Shown: positions 42,420 through 51,594 of the stretch, piece by piece
Layout of the letters: every line of letters begins with the position of its first letter
Numbering within the stretch: the stretch's first letter is position 1
Origin: VRUE01 sp963796705
GTDB taxonomy: Bacteria; Actinomycetota; Thermoleophilia; Solirubrobacterales; 70-9
NCBI GenBank assembly: GCA_963796705.1
Contig: CAWCMK010000001.1
Coordinates: 62,001-126,000, forward strand
DNA length: 64,000 bases
Reading direction: 5' to 3'
The notes under the pieces: generated by a model
The model's database searches: none
Told to the model about the DNA's origin: nothing
What the model saw: the letters and a program-made list of their open reading frames with translations, nothing else
Position numbers and translations under genes: made by a program

Positions 42420-44090
42420 ATGGCTACTGCGCAACGGCGGGCAACGGGCACCCATGAGGTCTTCAATCAGGCCCCTGCGCTTCTCAACTACAACGTCTTT
42501 GAGTCAGACCGTCCCCTGCGCGAGGCGGTGCGGCGCGAGGGGGCCGACTGGGCCGAGGCGCGGATCTCGGCCGTTGGCGAGCTCGCCGGCTCGGAGAGGA
42601 TCATCGCCCTCGGCGCCGCGGCCAACGAGTTTCCTCCGAAGCTGAGGACGCACGATCGCGTCGGCAACCGCGTCGATGAGGTCGAGTTCCACCCGGCCTG
42701 GCACGAGCTACTTGGGCTTGCCGTCGAGCACGAGCTGCACGCTTCGCCGTGGAGCGATCCGCGGCCCGGAGCCCACGTCGCGCGCGGCGCGGCATTCATG
42801 TGCATGTCGCAGGCGGAGGCGGGGATCGGCTGTCCGATCTCGATGACCTACTCGGTGGTGCCGGCCCTGCGCGCCCAGCCAGAGCTGGCGGCCGAGTGGG
42901 AGCCGCGGCTCTTCTCCGCCGCCTATGACTCGCGCAACCTCCCAGCCGCCCGGAAGACCGGCGCTCTGGCGGGGATGGGGATGACCGAGAAGCAGGGCGG
43001 CACCGACGTGCGCGCTAACACCACGGTCGCACGCCCGGTGAACGGTGGTGGTCCGGGGGCCGAGTACGAGGTCACCGGCCACAAGTGGTTCATGTCGGCC
43101 CCGATGTGTGACTTCTTTTTGATCCTCGCGCAGGCCGACGGCGGCATCTCCTGCCTTCTCTTCCCGCGCTGGACGCCCGACGGCGAGCGCAACCGCTTCC
43201 GCCTGCAGAGACTGAAGGAGAAGCTCGGCAATAACTCCAACGCCTCCAGCGAGATCGAGTTCGACGCGGCCTCTGCCTGGCTCGTGGGCGAGGAGGGCGA
43301 CGGAGTGCGGACGATCATCGAGATGGTCAACCACACGCGCCTGGATTGTGTCCTCGGCGGCGCCACCGGGATGCGTGCTGGGGTTGCCCACGCCGTCCAC
43401 CAGACCGCGCACCGCTCGGTCTTCGGAACCCTGCTGGTCGAGCAGCCGCTGATGCGCAACGTCCTCGCCGACCTCTGCGTCGAGTCGGAGGCCGCGACGG
43501 TCTCGGCGATGCGCCTGGCCCGTGCCTATGACGAGTCGTTGGCCGGCGAGGCGGAGGCGACCGCCTTCAAGCGTGTCGCCAACGCGGTCCTCAAGTACTG
43601 GATCTGCAAGCGCGCGCCCTACCACGCCGTCGAGAGCCTTGAGTGCTTCGGCGGCAACGGGTTCGTCGAGGAGTCCGGGATGCCGCGTCTGTTCCGCGAG
43701 AGCCCCCTCAACTCGATCTGGGAGGGCTCGGCGAACGTCCAGTGCCTCGACGTCCTGCGGGCGATGGTCAAGAGTCCCGACTCGGTCGATGCCTTCTTCG
43801 GGGAGGTGCTCGAGGGAGCCGGCGCCGAGCCCCGCCTTGATGCCTACGTGGCGGGTCTTCGCAAGGAGTTTCCAGGCGAGGTCGACACGCTGCAGGCGAG
43901 GGGCAGGCTGATCGTCGAGAGGATGGCGATCGCGCTGCAGGCGTCACTGCTGGTACGCCACGGCGACCGGGCGGTTGCCGATGCATTCTGCGCTTCACGC
44001 CTCTCAGGCGACTGGGGACACGCCTTCGGCACGCTGCCGCCCGGCACCGATTTCGGTTCGATCATCGAGCGACACCGGCCACTGAGCTAA
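42420..44090 (+). CDS. aidB: AidB-type acyl-CoA dehydrogenase
   Basis: 556 residues, much longer than a standard acyl-CoA dehydrogenase (about 380). The N-terminus (EVFNQAPALLNYNVFESDRPL) is the AidB signature. The FAD region has GMGMTEKQGGTDVRANTT (near residue 190), and the C-terminal helices include YWICKRAPYHAVESLECFGGNGFVEESGMPRLFRESPLN in pieces. AidB binds DNA and protects it from alkylation; its substrate is unknown. Start ATG 42420 with a weaker GACAAT element 7 nt before it. The AlkZ-like protein (25144-26175) would act in the same repair area. Confidence 0.88.
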   Translation: MATAQRRATGTHEVFNQAPALLNYNVFESDRPLREAVRREGADWAEARISAVGELAGSERIIALGAAANEFPPKLRTHDRVGNRVDEVEFHPAWHELLGLAVEHELHASPWSDPRPGAHVARGAAFMCMSQAEAGIGCPISMTYSVVPALRAQPELAAEWEPRLFSAAYDSRNLPAARKTGALAGMGMTEKQGGTDVRANTTVARPVNGGGPGAEYEVTGHKWFMSAPMCDFFLILAQADGGISCLLFPRWTPDGERNRFRLQRLKEKLGNNSNASSEIEFDAASAWLVGEEGDGVRTIIEMVNHTRLDCVLGGATGMRAGVAHAVHQTAHRSVFGTLLVEQPLMRNVLADLCVESEAATVSAMRLARAYDESLAGEAEATAFKRVANAVLKYWICKRAPYHAVESLECFGGNGFVEESGMPRLFRESPLNSIWEGSANVQCLDVLRAMVKSPDSVDAFFGEVLEGAGAEPRLDAYVAGLRKEFPGEVDTLQARGRLIVERMAIALQASLLVRHGDRAVADAFCASRLSGDWGHAFGTLPPGTDFGSIIERHRPLS

Positions 44091-44164
44091 AGCACCCCGA
44101 TCTCCCGGGCCCTCCCCCGAGCCGATCGCTTCCCGGAGCCCACGCGCGCCCCGAGAGGCAGGGT

Positions 44165-45331
44165 TCAGCCGGCAGCGTCCCGCAGCGCCCGGCCCACCTG
44201 CTCGGCGGTGATCACGCCCGACAAGCGCCCATCGGCATCCACCGCCATCAGGGCGCCGAGGCGGCGCAGGTTCTGGTTGCCGAGCAGCGAGTCCAGGGGG
44301 GCGTCGTCGCGCACCTCGAAGGCGGACCGACCATCGCCGTCAAGCAGATCGGCGACCAGCGCCGTTGCCCGCGAAACCTCGGGCACCTCATCGGCGCGGT
44401 CGCGAACCACCAGCCCGAGGAAGCGATGGGCGGCGTCGACCACCGGAAACCAGGGCCAGCGATAGCGCAGGAAGTACTCATCGAGTGCCCGCTCGACGCT
44501 GAGCTCACCGGGAATCGCGACCGGCTCACGATCCATCACGTCAGAGACCCGCATTCCCTCGATCCGGTTGGAGATGGCGGTCTGCATCGTCGCCGCCTTG
44601 GCGGAACCGTTGATGACCATCCCGATCAGCGCCAGCCAGACTCCTCCGAAGACGTTACCGGCGGCGACGAGCGCCAGGCCGCCGCCGATGAACAGGTAGG
44701 CGAAGACGCGGCCGAGACCTGCCGCAAAGCGCGTCGCCGAGTTACGATCGCCGCTGCGCCACCAAGCGGCCGCGCGCGCCACCCTGCCGCCGTCCATCGG
44801 AAAGGCCGGCAGCAGGTTGAAGACGAGAACGATCAGGTTGATCGACGCCAGCCAGGCGAGCATCGCCAGGACACCCGAGGTGCTGGCCGAGCTGCGCCCT
44901 TCCATCAGGTGCCGGAACTCGTGCGGGCTCGAGACCACCGAGCCGGCGAGGATCAGGGCCACGACGATCGCGAAGGTCACCGCCGGGCCGGCGATCGCGA
45001 CCCTGAATTCGCTCGCCGGCGTCTCGGTTTCACGATCCATCCGCGCCAGACCGCCGAGGATCCAGAGCTGGATTCCGGAGATGCCGATGCCGTCGCGCCG
45101 CGCGGCCGTGGCGTGGCCGAGCTCGTGGAGGAGGATCGAGCCGAAGAAGCCGAACGCGGTCCCCAGTGACAGCAGAAAGGCCGAGGATGAGGAGCTCGGC
45201 TGTCCGAGAACTTCGCCGTAATAGCCGGAGAGCCAGAAGATCAGCAGGAAAAGGAAGAGGAACCAGGACCAATCGACGGAGATCCGAATCCCGCGCACGT
45301 GGAACAGCGTTATGGAGGCTCCGCCAAGCAT
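44165..45331 (-). CDS. Site-2 protease family (M50) with CBS domains
   Basis: 388 residues. The zinc motif HELGH is at residues 69-73 in a membrane helix. The second site motif is NLLPAFPMDGGRV (near 175). About six helices are followed by two CBS domains (from about 245: VSDVMDREPVAIPGELSVERAL, and the C-terminal LGALMAVDADGRLSGVITAEQVGRAL). It cuts membrane proteins such as anti-sigma factors; CBS domains sense adenine nucleotides. Start ATG 45331 with TACCAT 6 nt before it. Confidence 0.92.
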   Translation of the reverse strand: MLGGASITLFHVRGIRISVDWSWFLFLFLLIFWLSGYYGEVLGQPSSSSSAFLLSLGTAFGFFGSILLHELGHATAARRDGIGISGIQLWILGGLARMDRETETPASEFRVAIAGPAVTFAIVVALILAGSVVSSPHEFRHLMEGRSSASTSGVLAMLAWLASINLIVLVFNLLPAFPMDGGRVARAAAWWRSGDRNSATRFAAGLGRVFAYLFIGGGLALVAAGNVFGGVWLALIGMVINGSAKAATMQTAISNRIEGMRVSDVMDREPVAIPGELSVERALDEYFLRYRWPWFPVVDAAHRFLGLVVRDRADEVPEVSRATALVADLLDGDGRSAFEVRDDAPLDSLLGNQNLRRLGALMAVDADGRLSGVITAEQVGRALRDAAG

Positions 45332-45337
45332 CCACCA

Positions 45338-45343
45338 ATGGTA
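45338..45343 (-). promoter_or_regulatory. -10-like TACCAT of the M50 protease gene, leaderless
   Basis: Six nucleotides before ATG 45331. A plus-strand TAGCGT (about 45357) stands 11 nt before the divergent M28 gene. Confidence 0.5.
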
Positions 45344-45373
45344 AGGGCTGCTCTTGTAGCGTCCGGCGCCCCC

Positions 45374-46555
45374 ATGGACGCTGCCGACTCAGGATCCCTG
45401 CGCGCCTGGCTCGAGGAGCTTGAGCAGATCCACCGACCGTCTGCCTCCGAGGGTGAGCGGCGCGCCGCCGAGTGGCTGGTCGAGCGTTTCCGTGAGCTCG
45501 GCGTCGAGGCGCGGATCGAGGCCGGGCCCGCCCATGGGACCTACTGGTGGCCGCTCGGGATCGGCGCCCTAATGGGCGGCCTTGCTGGAATCGCCGGCCT
45601 GCGGGGGCGGCGGCGGCTCGGCACGCTGCTGGGCGCCGCCGGCGCCGCCGGGATCGCCGCGGACTTCCCGCCGGGGCGGAGGCCGCTGCGCCGTCTGCTG
45701 CCGCGGCGGACGACCTACAACGTCGTCTGTGAGCTCGGAGACCCCGAGGCCGAGCGCACCGTCCTCATCACCGCCCATCACGACGCCCCCCACCCTGGTC
45801 TCGTCTTCCATCCCGCCCTGCCAAAGCTCGCCGGCGCCCTCGGCCTCTTCGAGCACCTCGACACGAGCCCTCCGCTGATGGCGCCCGTGATCGGCGGCCC
45901 GGCGCTGGCTGCGCTCGGCGCCCTCGGCGGCTTCCGCACGCTCCTGAGGCTCGGCACCCTGCTCGGCTTCGGCGCCGCCGCCGCGATGGTCGAGATCGGG
46001 GTACGCGAGGCTGTGCCAGGAGCCAACGACAACGGCACCGGCGTCGTTGCATTGCTGGCCCTGGCGCAGCGTCTGCGCGAGCGACCTCCGGCCGGAGTCA
46101 GACTGCTACTGGTCTCGCTGGGCTCAGAGGAGTCCTTCAGCGAGGGTATGAAGGCCTTCGGGGAACGCCATTTCTCATCTCTGTCTCCGGATGCAACCTT
46201 CTTCTTGTGCCTCGAGTCCCTCGGCTCACCCCATCTGCTGGTCCTGCGCGGCGAGGGCTTCCTGCGAATGCGCGAGTATCCGCCGCGGGCCCTGGCCCTG
46301 ATGGACGGCCTCGCCGAGGAACTGGATATCGCCCTGTTCCCGAACCTGCGGCTGCGCAACGGAACCGATGCGCTCGAGCCGCTCGCGGCTGGTTATGAGG
46401 CGGCCGTCCTCGGCACCTGTACCGACTACAAGCAGCCGGCCCACTACCACTGGCCTGACGACGTCGCCGAGAACGTCGACTTCGAGGCGCTCACCGAGGC
46501 GATCCGCCTGGCCGAGGCCGCGGCCCACCGGCTGGGGGAGCGCTGGCTCACCTGA
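45374..46555 (+). CDS. M28-family zinc peptidase
   Basis: 393 residues. The dizinc ligands are in VLITAHHDAPHPG (His, Asp region), VPGANDNGTGVVALLALA (Asp), LLVSLGSEESFSEGMKAF (Glu pair) and near the end HYHWPDDVAENVDF (His). An insertion with two hydrophobic helices between residues 55 and 95 and another at about 165-215 suggests a membrane-bound form. Family members are aminopeptidases or glutaminyl cyclases. The start ATG 45374 is the first reasonable one after the divergent promoter. Confidence 0.85.
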   Translation: MDAADSGSLRAWLEELEQIHRPSASEGERRAAEWLVERFRELGVEARIEAGPAHGTYWWPLGIGALMGGLAGIAGLRGRRRLGTLLGAAGAAGIAADFPPGRRPLRRLLPRRTTYNVVCELGDPEAERTVLITAHHDAPHPGLVFHPALPKLAGALGLFEHLDTSPPLMAPVIGGPALAALGALGGFRTLLRLGTLLGFGAAAAMVEIGVREAVPGANDNGTGVVALLALAQRLRERPPAGVRLLLVSLGSEESFSEGMKAFGERHFSSLSPDATFFLCLESLGSPHLLVLRGEGFLRMREYPPRALALMDGLAEELDIALFPNLRLRNGTDALEPLAAGYEAAVLGTCTDYKQPAHYHWPDDVAENVDFEALTEAIRLAEAAAHRLGERWLT

Positions 46556-46569
46556 GGGCCGATGCTCGC

Positions 46570-46599
46570 GCGAAATCCGACCGCGGGGTCGGATTTCGC
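46570..46599. promoter_or_regulatory. Inverted repeat just upstream of the sdh -10 element
   Basis: Perfect 13-bp arms (GCGAAATCCGACC at 46570-46582 and its complement at 46587-46599) with a 4-nt centre. It lies 5 bp upstream of TAGAGT (46605-46610), i.e. in the -35 position of the sdhA promoter. It is well placed for a repressor or activator of the sdh operon. A terminator for the M28 gene is possible, but there is no T-run. Confidence 0.55.
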
Positions 46600-46604
46600 C
46601 GCTA

Positions 46605-46610
46605 TAGAGT
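46605..46610 (+). promoter_or_regulatory. -10-like TAGAGT of the sdh operon, leaderless
   Basis: Eight nucleotides before GTG 46619. It makes GTG, not ATG 46562, the likely sdhA start. Confidence 0.5.
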
Positions 46611-46618
46611 CCGCGCCC

Positions 46619-48307
46619 GTGCCCACGCATGACGTTCTGGTGATCGGCGCCGGCCTGGCCGGCCAGCGCGCGGCCCTCGCGGCCGCCGAGCAGGGCGTAT
46701 CGGTTGGCATCATCAGCAAGGTCCACCCGGTGCGCTCGCACTCCAACGCCGCCCAGGGCGGGATCAATGCGGCCCTCAACCCGGGCGACTCCTGGGAGTC
46801 ACACGCCTTCGACACGATCAAGGGCTCCGACTACCTGGGGGACCAGGACGCGATCGAAATCATGACCCGCGAGGCGCCGGATGAGATTCTCCATCTCGAG
46901 CATCTCGGCGTCACCTTCCACCGTAACGAGGAGGGCAAGCTCGGCACCCGGGCCTTCGGCGGCGCCTCCGCGGCGCGGACCTATTACGTCGCCGACATCA
47001 CCGGCCAGGCGATCATGCACGTTCTCTACGAGCAGTTGATGAAGTACTCCGAGGAGGTGGCCCGCTATGAGGAGTGGTTCTCCACCGCGCTCGCGCTCGA
47101 TGAGGATGGTGAGTGCTGCGGCGTCGTCACCCGCAATGTCGCCGACGGCTCGATGGAGCTCTTCCAGGCAAAGGCCGTGATTCTCGCCTGCGGCGGCAAC
47201 GGCCAGGTCTGGAAGCCAACGACCAACGCCTTGATCTGCACCGGTGACGGGATCGCGATGGCCTACCGGGCTGGCGCCAAGCTGATGGACATGGAGATGA
47301 TCCAGTACCACCCGACGACCCTGGCGGGCAAGGGCTTCCTGATCACCGAGGGAGCCCGTGGTGAGGGCGCCCATTTGCTCAACAAGAACGGCGAGCGCTT
47401 TATGGAGAAGTACGCGCCCAACAAGATGGAGCTAGCCTCCCGCGACGTCGTCTCGCGCGCCGAGCAGACGGAGATCAACGAGGGCCGCGGCTTCCCCGAC
47501 GGGACCGTCGCCCTCGACATCACGGTGGTGCCGAAAAAGCGCGTGCACGAGGCGCTGCGCGAGATCGTCCTCGTCGGCAAGGACTTCGCCGGCGTCGACA
47601 TCACCCGCGAACCGATCCACATAAAGCCGGGCAACCACTACACAATGGGCGGCGTCAAGACGGACGTCGACGGGCGCACCGACATCCCCGGCATATATTC
47701 CGCGGGTGAGACGGCCTGCGTATCGGTGCACGGTGGCAACCGGCTCGGCGCCAACTCGCTGCTCGACACGCTGATCTTCGGGCGGCGCTCCGGCGCCGAC
47801 GCCGCCGCGCGCGCCAAGCGGACCGAGGGCTCCCGCGCCTCAAAGAAGGTGCTCGAGGACGAGCAGGCCAAAATCGATGCGATCTCCTCTCGCGAGAAGG
47901 GGTCCGGCAGGCGCGTCTCGGAGATCAAGCTCGAGCTGGGCCAGACGATGGACGCCAAGGTGGCCGTCTTCCGCGAGGAGACGGGCATCCAGGAGGCGCT
48001 CGACACGGTTCGCCGCCTCAAGGAGGAGGCCGCATCCGCCTACATCGACGACCGCGGCAGCGTCTTCAACCAGGACATCCTCGCGGCGATCGAGCTCGGC
48101 TACATGCTCGACAACGCCGAGTGCACCTGCGTTGCGGCGTTGGAGCGCAGGGAGAGCCGCGGCGCCCAGTACCGGACCGACTTCCCGGAGCGCAACGACG
48201 AGGAGTGGCTCAAACACATCGACCTCCAGCAGGGGGACGGGGGGCCCGAGATCTCATACTCAGAGGTGACCATTACCCAGTGGGAGCCCGAAGAGAGGAA
48301 ATACTGA
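46619..48307 (+). CDS. sdhA: Succinate dehydrogenase flavoprotein subunit
   Basis: 562 residues from GTG 46619. The FAD motif VIGAGLAGQRAAL is at residues 9-21, and the His that holds FAD covalently is His41 in RSHSNAAQGG. The substrate site includes IQYHPTTLAGKGFLITEGARGEG, SRAEQTEINEGRG and HIKPGNHYTMGG. No twin-arginine signal is present, so the enzyme faces the cytoplasm. It is followed by sdhB after 4 bp. ATG 46562 would put the regulatory inverted repeat inside the coding region and is less likely. Confidence 0.96.
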   Translation: MPTHDVLVIGAGLAGQRAALAAAEQGVSVGIISKVHPVRSHSNAAQGGINAALNPGDSWESHAFDTIKGSDYLGDQDAIEIMTREAPDEILHLEHLGVTFHRNEEGKLGTRAFGGASAARTYYVADITGQAIMHVLYEQLMKYSEEVARYEEWFSTALALDEDGECCGVVTRNVADGSMELFQAKAVILACGGNGQVWKPTTNALICTGDGIAMAYRAGAKLMDMEMIQYHPTTLAGKGFLITEGARGEGAHLLNKNGERFMEKYAPNKMELASRDVVSRAEQTEINEGRGFPDGTVALDITVVPKKRVHEALREIVLVGKDFAGVDITREPIHIKPGNHYTMGGVKTDVDGRTDIPGIYSAGETACVSVHGGNRLGANSLLDTLIFGRRSGADAAARAKRTEGSRASKKVLEDEQAKIDAISSREKGSGRRVSEIKLELGQTMDAKVAVFREETGIQEALDTVRRLKEEAASAYIDDRGSVFNQDILAAIELGYMLDNAECTCVAALERRESRGAQYRTDFPERNDEEWLKHIDLQQGDGGPEISYSEVTITQWEPEERKY

Positions 48308-48311
48308 GCCG

Positions 48312-49481
48312 ATGGCCGAGTACACGCTGAAAGTCCGCCGCTTCAAGCCAGAGGAGGAGAGGGGCCCCTTCTGGGAGGAGTTCAAGGTGGAGCTCGATCC
48401 CTCCCTCGCGGTCCTCGACGGCCTTCTGCAGGCCAAGGACCGCGATGACGGCTCGCTTGCCGTGCGCTGCTCGTGCCGGGCGGCGATCTGCGGCTCCTGC
48501 GGGATGAAGATCAACGGCCAGTCGGGCCTCGGCTGCAAGACCCAGATCGGCGAGGCACAGGAGCTGGCCAACAAGAAGTCTGCGGCCGCGAGGGGGTCCG
48601 CCGAGGCGGGGGCTGGGGAAACCGTGCCGATAGTCATCGAGCCGATGGGCAACATGCCCGTGATCAAGGATCTGGTCACCGATATGGAGTCGACGCACTG
48701 GACCAAGATCCGTCGGGTCACGCCCTGGCTTCTTCCCCACGGCGATCCACCCGAGCGCGAGTACATCGTCGAGCCTCAGTCGATGATCGACATCACCCAA
48801 TCGATGGCCTGCATCCAGTGCGGCGCCTGCGTCTCCTCGTGCCTGTCGATGGAATCTGACCCTGAGTTCATCGGCCCGGCAGCGCTCGCCAAGGCCTACC
48901 GATTCGTCGGTGATCCGCGCGACGCCGAGACCCTCGAGCGACTTCACGACCTGGCCCACGATCCCCACGGGATCTATGACTGCACCCATTGCTTCAGCTG
49001 CATCGACGCTTGTCCGAAGGGCGTCGCCCCGATGGACCAGATCATGCGCCTGCGCCGCCAGGCCGCCGAGAACGGCGTCGAGGATGACCCCAACAACGGC
49101 TACAACCACGTGACCGCGTTCGTCAAGATGATCGAGAAGAAGGGCACCAACGACGAGGCTCTCCTGATCCAGGAGTCCTACGCGCCGGGCGTCAAGGGCA
49201 AGCTGAAACCGACGAAAGGTGCGATCAAGGGGCTGCTGACGTCCTTGCCTACCGTTCTTCGCGCGATCAGGACCGGCAAGGCGCGCTCGCTGCCGAAGCT
49301 GATCCCGGGTGTCCACCCCAAGCTCCCCGGCGGTGCCCAGGATGAGGTCAAGGCGATCTACGGCCACGCCGAGGCGCACCGCGAGGAATTCAACATCTAC
49401 ATTAGGGGCGAGGAGGAGGTCGAACCCGAGCCCGATGAGACGGAGGCCGAGAAGATCGCGGCCGAGGAGGGATCGCCATGA
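48312..49481 (+). CDS. sdhB: Succinate dehydrogenase iron-sulfur subunit, type-E-like
   Basis: 389 residues, about 150 more than E. coli SdhB. The [2Fe-2S] ligands are Cys55, 60, 63 and 75. The second cluster is Cys167, 170, 173 and 177 (CIQCGACVSSC). The third site is Cys224, 227, 230 and 234 (CTHCFSCIDACPKG) and has four Cys, where classical enzymes have three for a [3Fe-4S]. A second [4Fe-4S] is therefore expected, as reported for archaeal type E enzymes. The C-terminal extension is basic, then acidic at the end (EEEVEPEPDETEAE). Its stop overlaps the next subunit (ATGA). Confidence 0.94.
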   Translation: MAEYTLKVRRFKPEEERGPFWEEFKVELDPSLAVLDGLLQAKDRDDGSLAVRCSCRAAICGSCGMKINGQSGLGCKTQIGEAQELANKKSAAARGSAEAGAGETVPIVIEPMGNMPVIKDLVTDMESTHWTKIRRVTPWLLPHGDPPEREYIVEPQSMIDITQSMACIQCGACVSSCLSMESDPEFIGPAALAKAYRFVGDPRDAETLERLHDLAHDPHGIYDCTHCFSCIDACPKGVAPMDQIMRLRRQAAENGVEDDPNNGYNHVTAFVKMIEKKGTNDEALLIQESYAPGVKGKLKPTKGAIKGLLTSLPTVLRAIRTGKARSLPKLIPGVHPKLPGGAQDEVKAIYGHAEAHREEFNIYIRGEEEVEPEPDETEAEKIAAEEGSP

Positions 49482-50374
49482 AGCTCGCCTACTGGCCAGG
49501 CTGCGTCTCGCGCGGCTTCACCACGGAGCTGCACGGCTCGATGGCGATCGTCGCCGAGGAGCTCGGCATCGAGCTGGTCGAACTCGACCGCGCCAACTGC
49601 TGTGGAGCCGGGATCATCGCCGAGCACAACCAGGAGCTCGCCGACACACTCAACGCCCGCACCTTCGCCCTCGCTCAGCAGACGGGGCTGGCGATGATGA
49701 ACATCTGCTCGACCTGCCAGGGAGCCCAGTCTGAGTGCCAGCAGCGACTCGACGCGGACTCCGCCTATCGTGCCCACATCAACGAGGTGCTGAACGGCCA
49801 GGGGCTCGAATACGTCAAGGGCAAGGACGGATTCACCAACAAAAACTTTCTCTGGCTGCTGGTCGAGGACTACGGCCTCGAGAACCTGGCGGAGAAGGTC
49901 GTGCGGCCGCTCTCAGGCCTGCGCATCGGTCCCTTCTATGGCTGCTACATCGTGCGACCGAAGGAGCGGCTCGGCTATCGCGAGTTCCCCGAGCGCGACG
50001 TCTACCTCGAGAAGGTGATCCGGACGCTCGGCGGCGAGGTGGTCGATTACGACGGGGCCCGCAAATGCTGTGGCTTCCCGGTGATCACGATGAACAAAGA
50101 GACCTCGCTGCGCCAGGCGGGCACCCATCTCGGCGACGCTCTCGACGCGGGCGCGGACTGCCTGGTCACCCCCTGCCCGCTGTGCCACCTGAACCTCGAC
50201 ATGCAACAGCCCGAGGCGGCAAAGGTCGTAAATCGCGATCTCGGGCTCGCCGTGCTGCACCTGCCCCAGCTCGTGGGCCTGGCGCTGGGCGCCGACCCGA
50301 AGGCGCTGGGTATGAAGAAGCACATCGCCTCGACCAAGTGGGTCGAGGGGCGGCTCGAGGCGATTCCCGCCTGA
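49478..50374 (+). CDS. CCG-domain (HdrB/SdhE-like) third subunit of succinate dehydrogenase
   Basis: 298 residues with two complete cysteine-rich CCG domains. The first has Cys9, Cys41-Cys42 and Cys77/Cys80; the second has Cys156, Cys197-Cys198 and Cys233/Cys236. This is the heterodisulfide reductase B-type fold, which replaces the membrane anchors SdhC/SdhD in type E succinate:quinone reductases. No membrane helix is present, and no sdhC or sdhD is nearby. It likely passes electrons between the SdhB clusters and quinone at the membrane surface. It overlaps sdhB by 4 nt and ends next to the convergent antiporter gene. Confidence 0.93.
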   Translation: MKLAYWPGCVSRGFTTELHGSMAIVAEELGIELVELDRANCCGAGIIAEHNQELADTLNARTFALAQQTGLAMMNICSTCQGAQSECQQRLDADSAYRAHINEVLNGQGLEYVKGKDGFTNKNFLWLLVEDYGLENLAEKVVRPLSGLRIGPFYGCYIVRPKERLGYREFPERDVYLEKVIRTLGGEVVDYDGARKCCGFPVITMNKETSLRQAGTHLGDALDAGADCLVTPCPLCHLNLDMQQPEAAKVVNRDLGLAVLHLPQLVGLALGADPKALGMKKHIASTKWVEGRLEAIPA

Positions 50375-51592
50375 TCAGGCCGAACCTGCGGGTCCCGAGC
50401 CCTCCGCAAGGCCCACACGGCTGGCCATCCAGCGGGCACCGAGCGTGTCGGTGAGGCCGTGGGCGACGATCGAGCAGATGATCGCGATCGCGGCGACGTC
50501 GAAGATCAGGTTGCTCTCGTCGATCCCCGACTTGAGCACGAACAGGGCGAAAAGCATCGAGGCGACCCCCTTGGGGCCAAACCAGGCCATGAACAACTTC
50601 TGGGGGCGCGGGATCCCGGTTCGCGCCAGCGAGAGCATCACCGACGCCGGGCGCGCGATCAGCAGCGCGAAGAGGACGAAGAGCACCAGCGGCGGCACGC
50701 TGTGGTTGAAGCCGGTGGCGATGATCAGGGCCCCGAAGACGAAGAAGGTGATCACCTGCAGGATCGCGCTGGCGTTCTCGGCGAACTCGACAAAGCCCTG
50801 CGGGACCTCGCGCTCGGTGGCACCCATCGCGATCCCGCAAAGGAAGGCGGCGATCAGCCCGTTGCCGAAGGTCACGTCGGCCAAACCGAAGGCAAAAAGG
50901 GCGAAACCGACCGCGTAGATGCCCTCGTAGCGGGCGGCCAGCCCGCCGCTCGGCAGGTGTGGGTGAAGCCGGCCCCCGATCGAGCCGAGCAGCACGCCGA
51001 TCGCGCCACCAACGACGGCTTCCCCGCCGAGCTTCGCGGCTTCGCCGCCGGCATTTCCACCCGGTGAGGCGAGGACCAAGAAGAAGAGGACGAAGGGGAG
51101 CGCGAGGCCGTCGTTTAGCCCGGACTCGAGGTTCAGAGTATGCCGAACGGCGCTCGGCACCAGCCGCGATGTGACGACCGCCGAGGTGACGACTGGGTCG
51201 GTCGGTGAGAGAACCGCGCCGAGCAGGAAGGCCTCGGCCCAGCTGAGCTCGGGAAAGAGCGCCTTCGCGGCGAGCGCCAGCAACGCCATCGTGATCGGCA
51301 TCGCGATCACCAGAGCTCTGGTGACCGGGCTCCAGTGGCTGCGCAGCAGCTCGCGCTCGACGAACATTCCGTCGGAGAAGAGCGTCAGGATCAGCGCCAG
51401 CTCGATCAGCTCGACGATCGCGCCGCTGCGCGGTTCGACGCTGACGACGCCCAGGGCGGCGAGCAGAACCCCGAGCCCCACCGAGAGGACCGAGGCCGAG
51501 AGGACCGTGCCCCGCATCACGCCGGAGAGGCCGGCAACCACCGCGAGCAGGCCGCCGAACAAGAGCACGGCTTCGCCGAAGCCGATGTCCAT
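50375..51592 (-). CDS. CPA1-type cation/proton antiporter
   Basis: 405 residues with 11-12 membrane helices. AFLLGAVLSPTDPVVTSAVVTSRLVP is the ion-site helix of the CPA1 group (TDP), and NLESGLNDGLALPFVLFFL holds the paired Asn-Asp site (ND). GPKGVASMLFALFVLKSG is the late hallmark. It exchanges Na+ or K+ for H+. It starts 2 bp after the asd stop, so it is probably transcribed with lysC-asd, an unexpected partner. No C-terminal regulatory domain is present. Confidence 0.88.
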   Translation of the reverse strand: MDIGFGEAVLLFGGLLAVVAGLSGVMRGTVLSASVLSVGLGVLLAALGVVSVEPRSGAIVELIELALILTLFSDGMFVERELLRSHWSPVTRALVIAMPITMALLALAAKALFPELSWAEAFLLGAVLSPTDPVVTSAVVTSRLVPSAVRHTLNLESGLNDGLALPFVLFFLVLASPGGNAGGEAAKLGGEAVVGGAIGVLLGSIGGRLHPHLPSGGLAARYEGIYAVGFALFAFGLADVTFGNGLIAAFLCGIAMGATEREVPQGFVEFAENASAILQVITFFVFGALIIATGFNHSVPPLVLFVLFALLIARPASVMLSLARTGIPRPQKLFMAWFGPKGVASMLFALFVLKSGIDESNLIFDVAAIAIICSIVAHGLTDTLGARWMASRVGLAEGSGPAGSA

Positions 51593-51594
51593 TC

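Noticed and set aside
46562..46618. ATG 46562 as the start of sdhA
   Set aside because: It would add 19 residues without similarity and place the perfect inverted repeat and the TAGAGT element inside the gene; GTG 46619 gives the normal FAD-motif distance.
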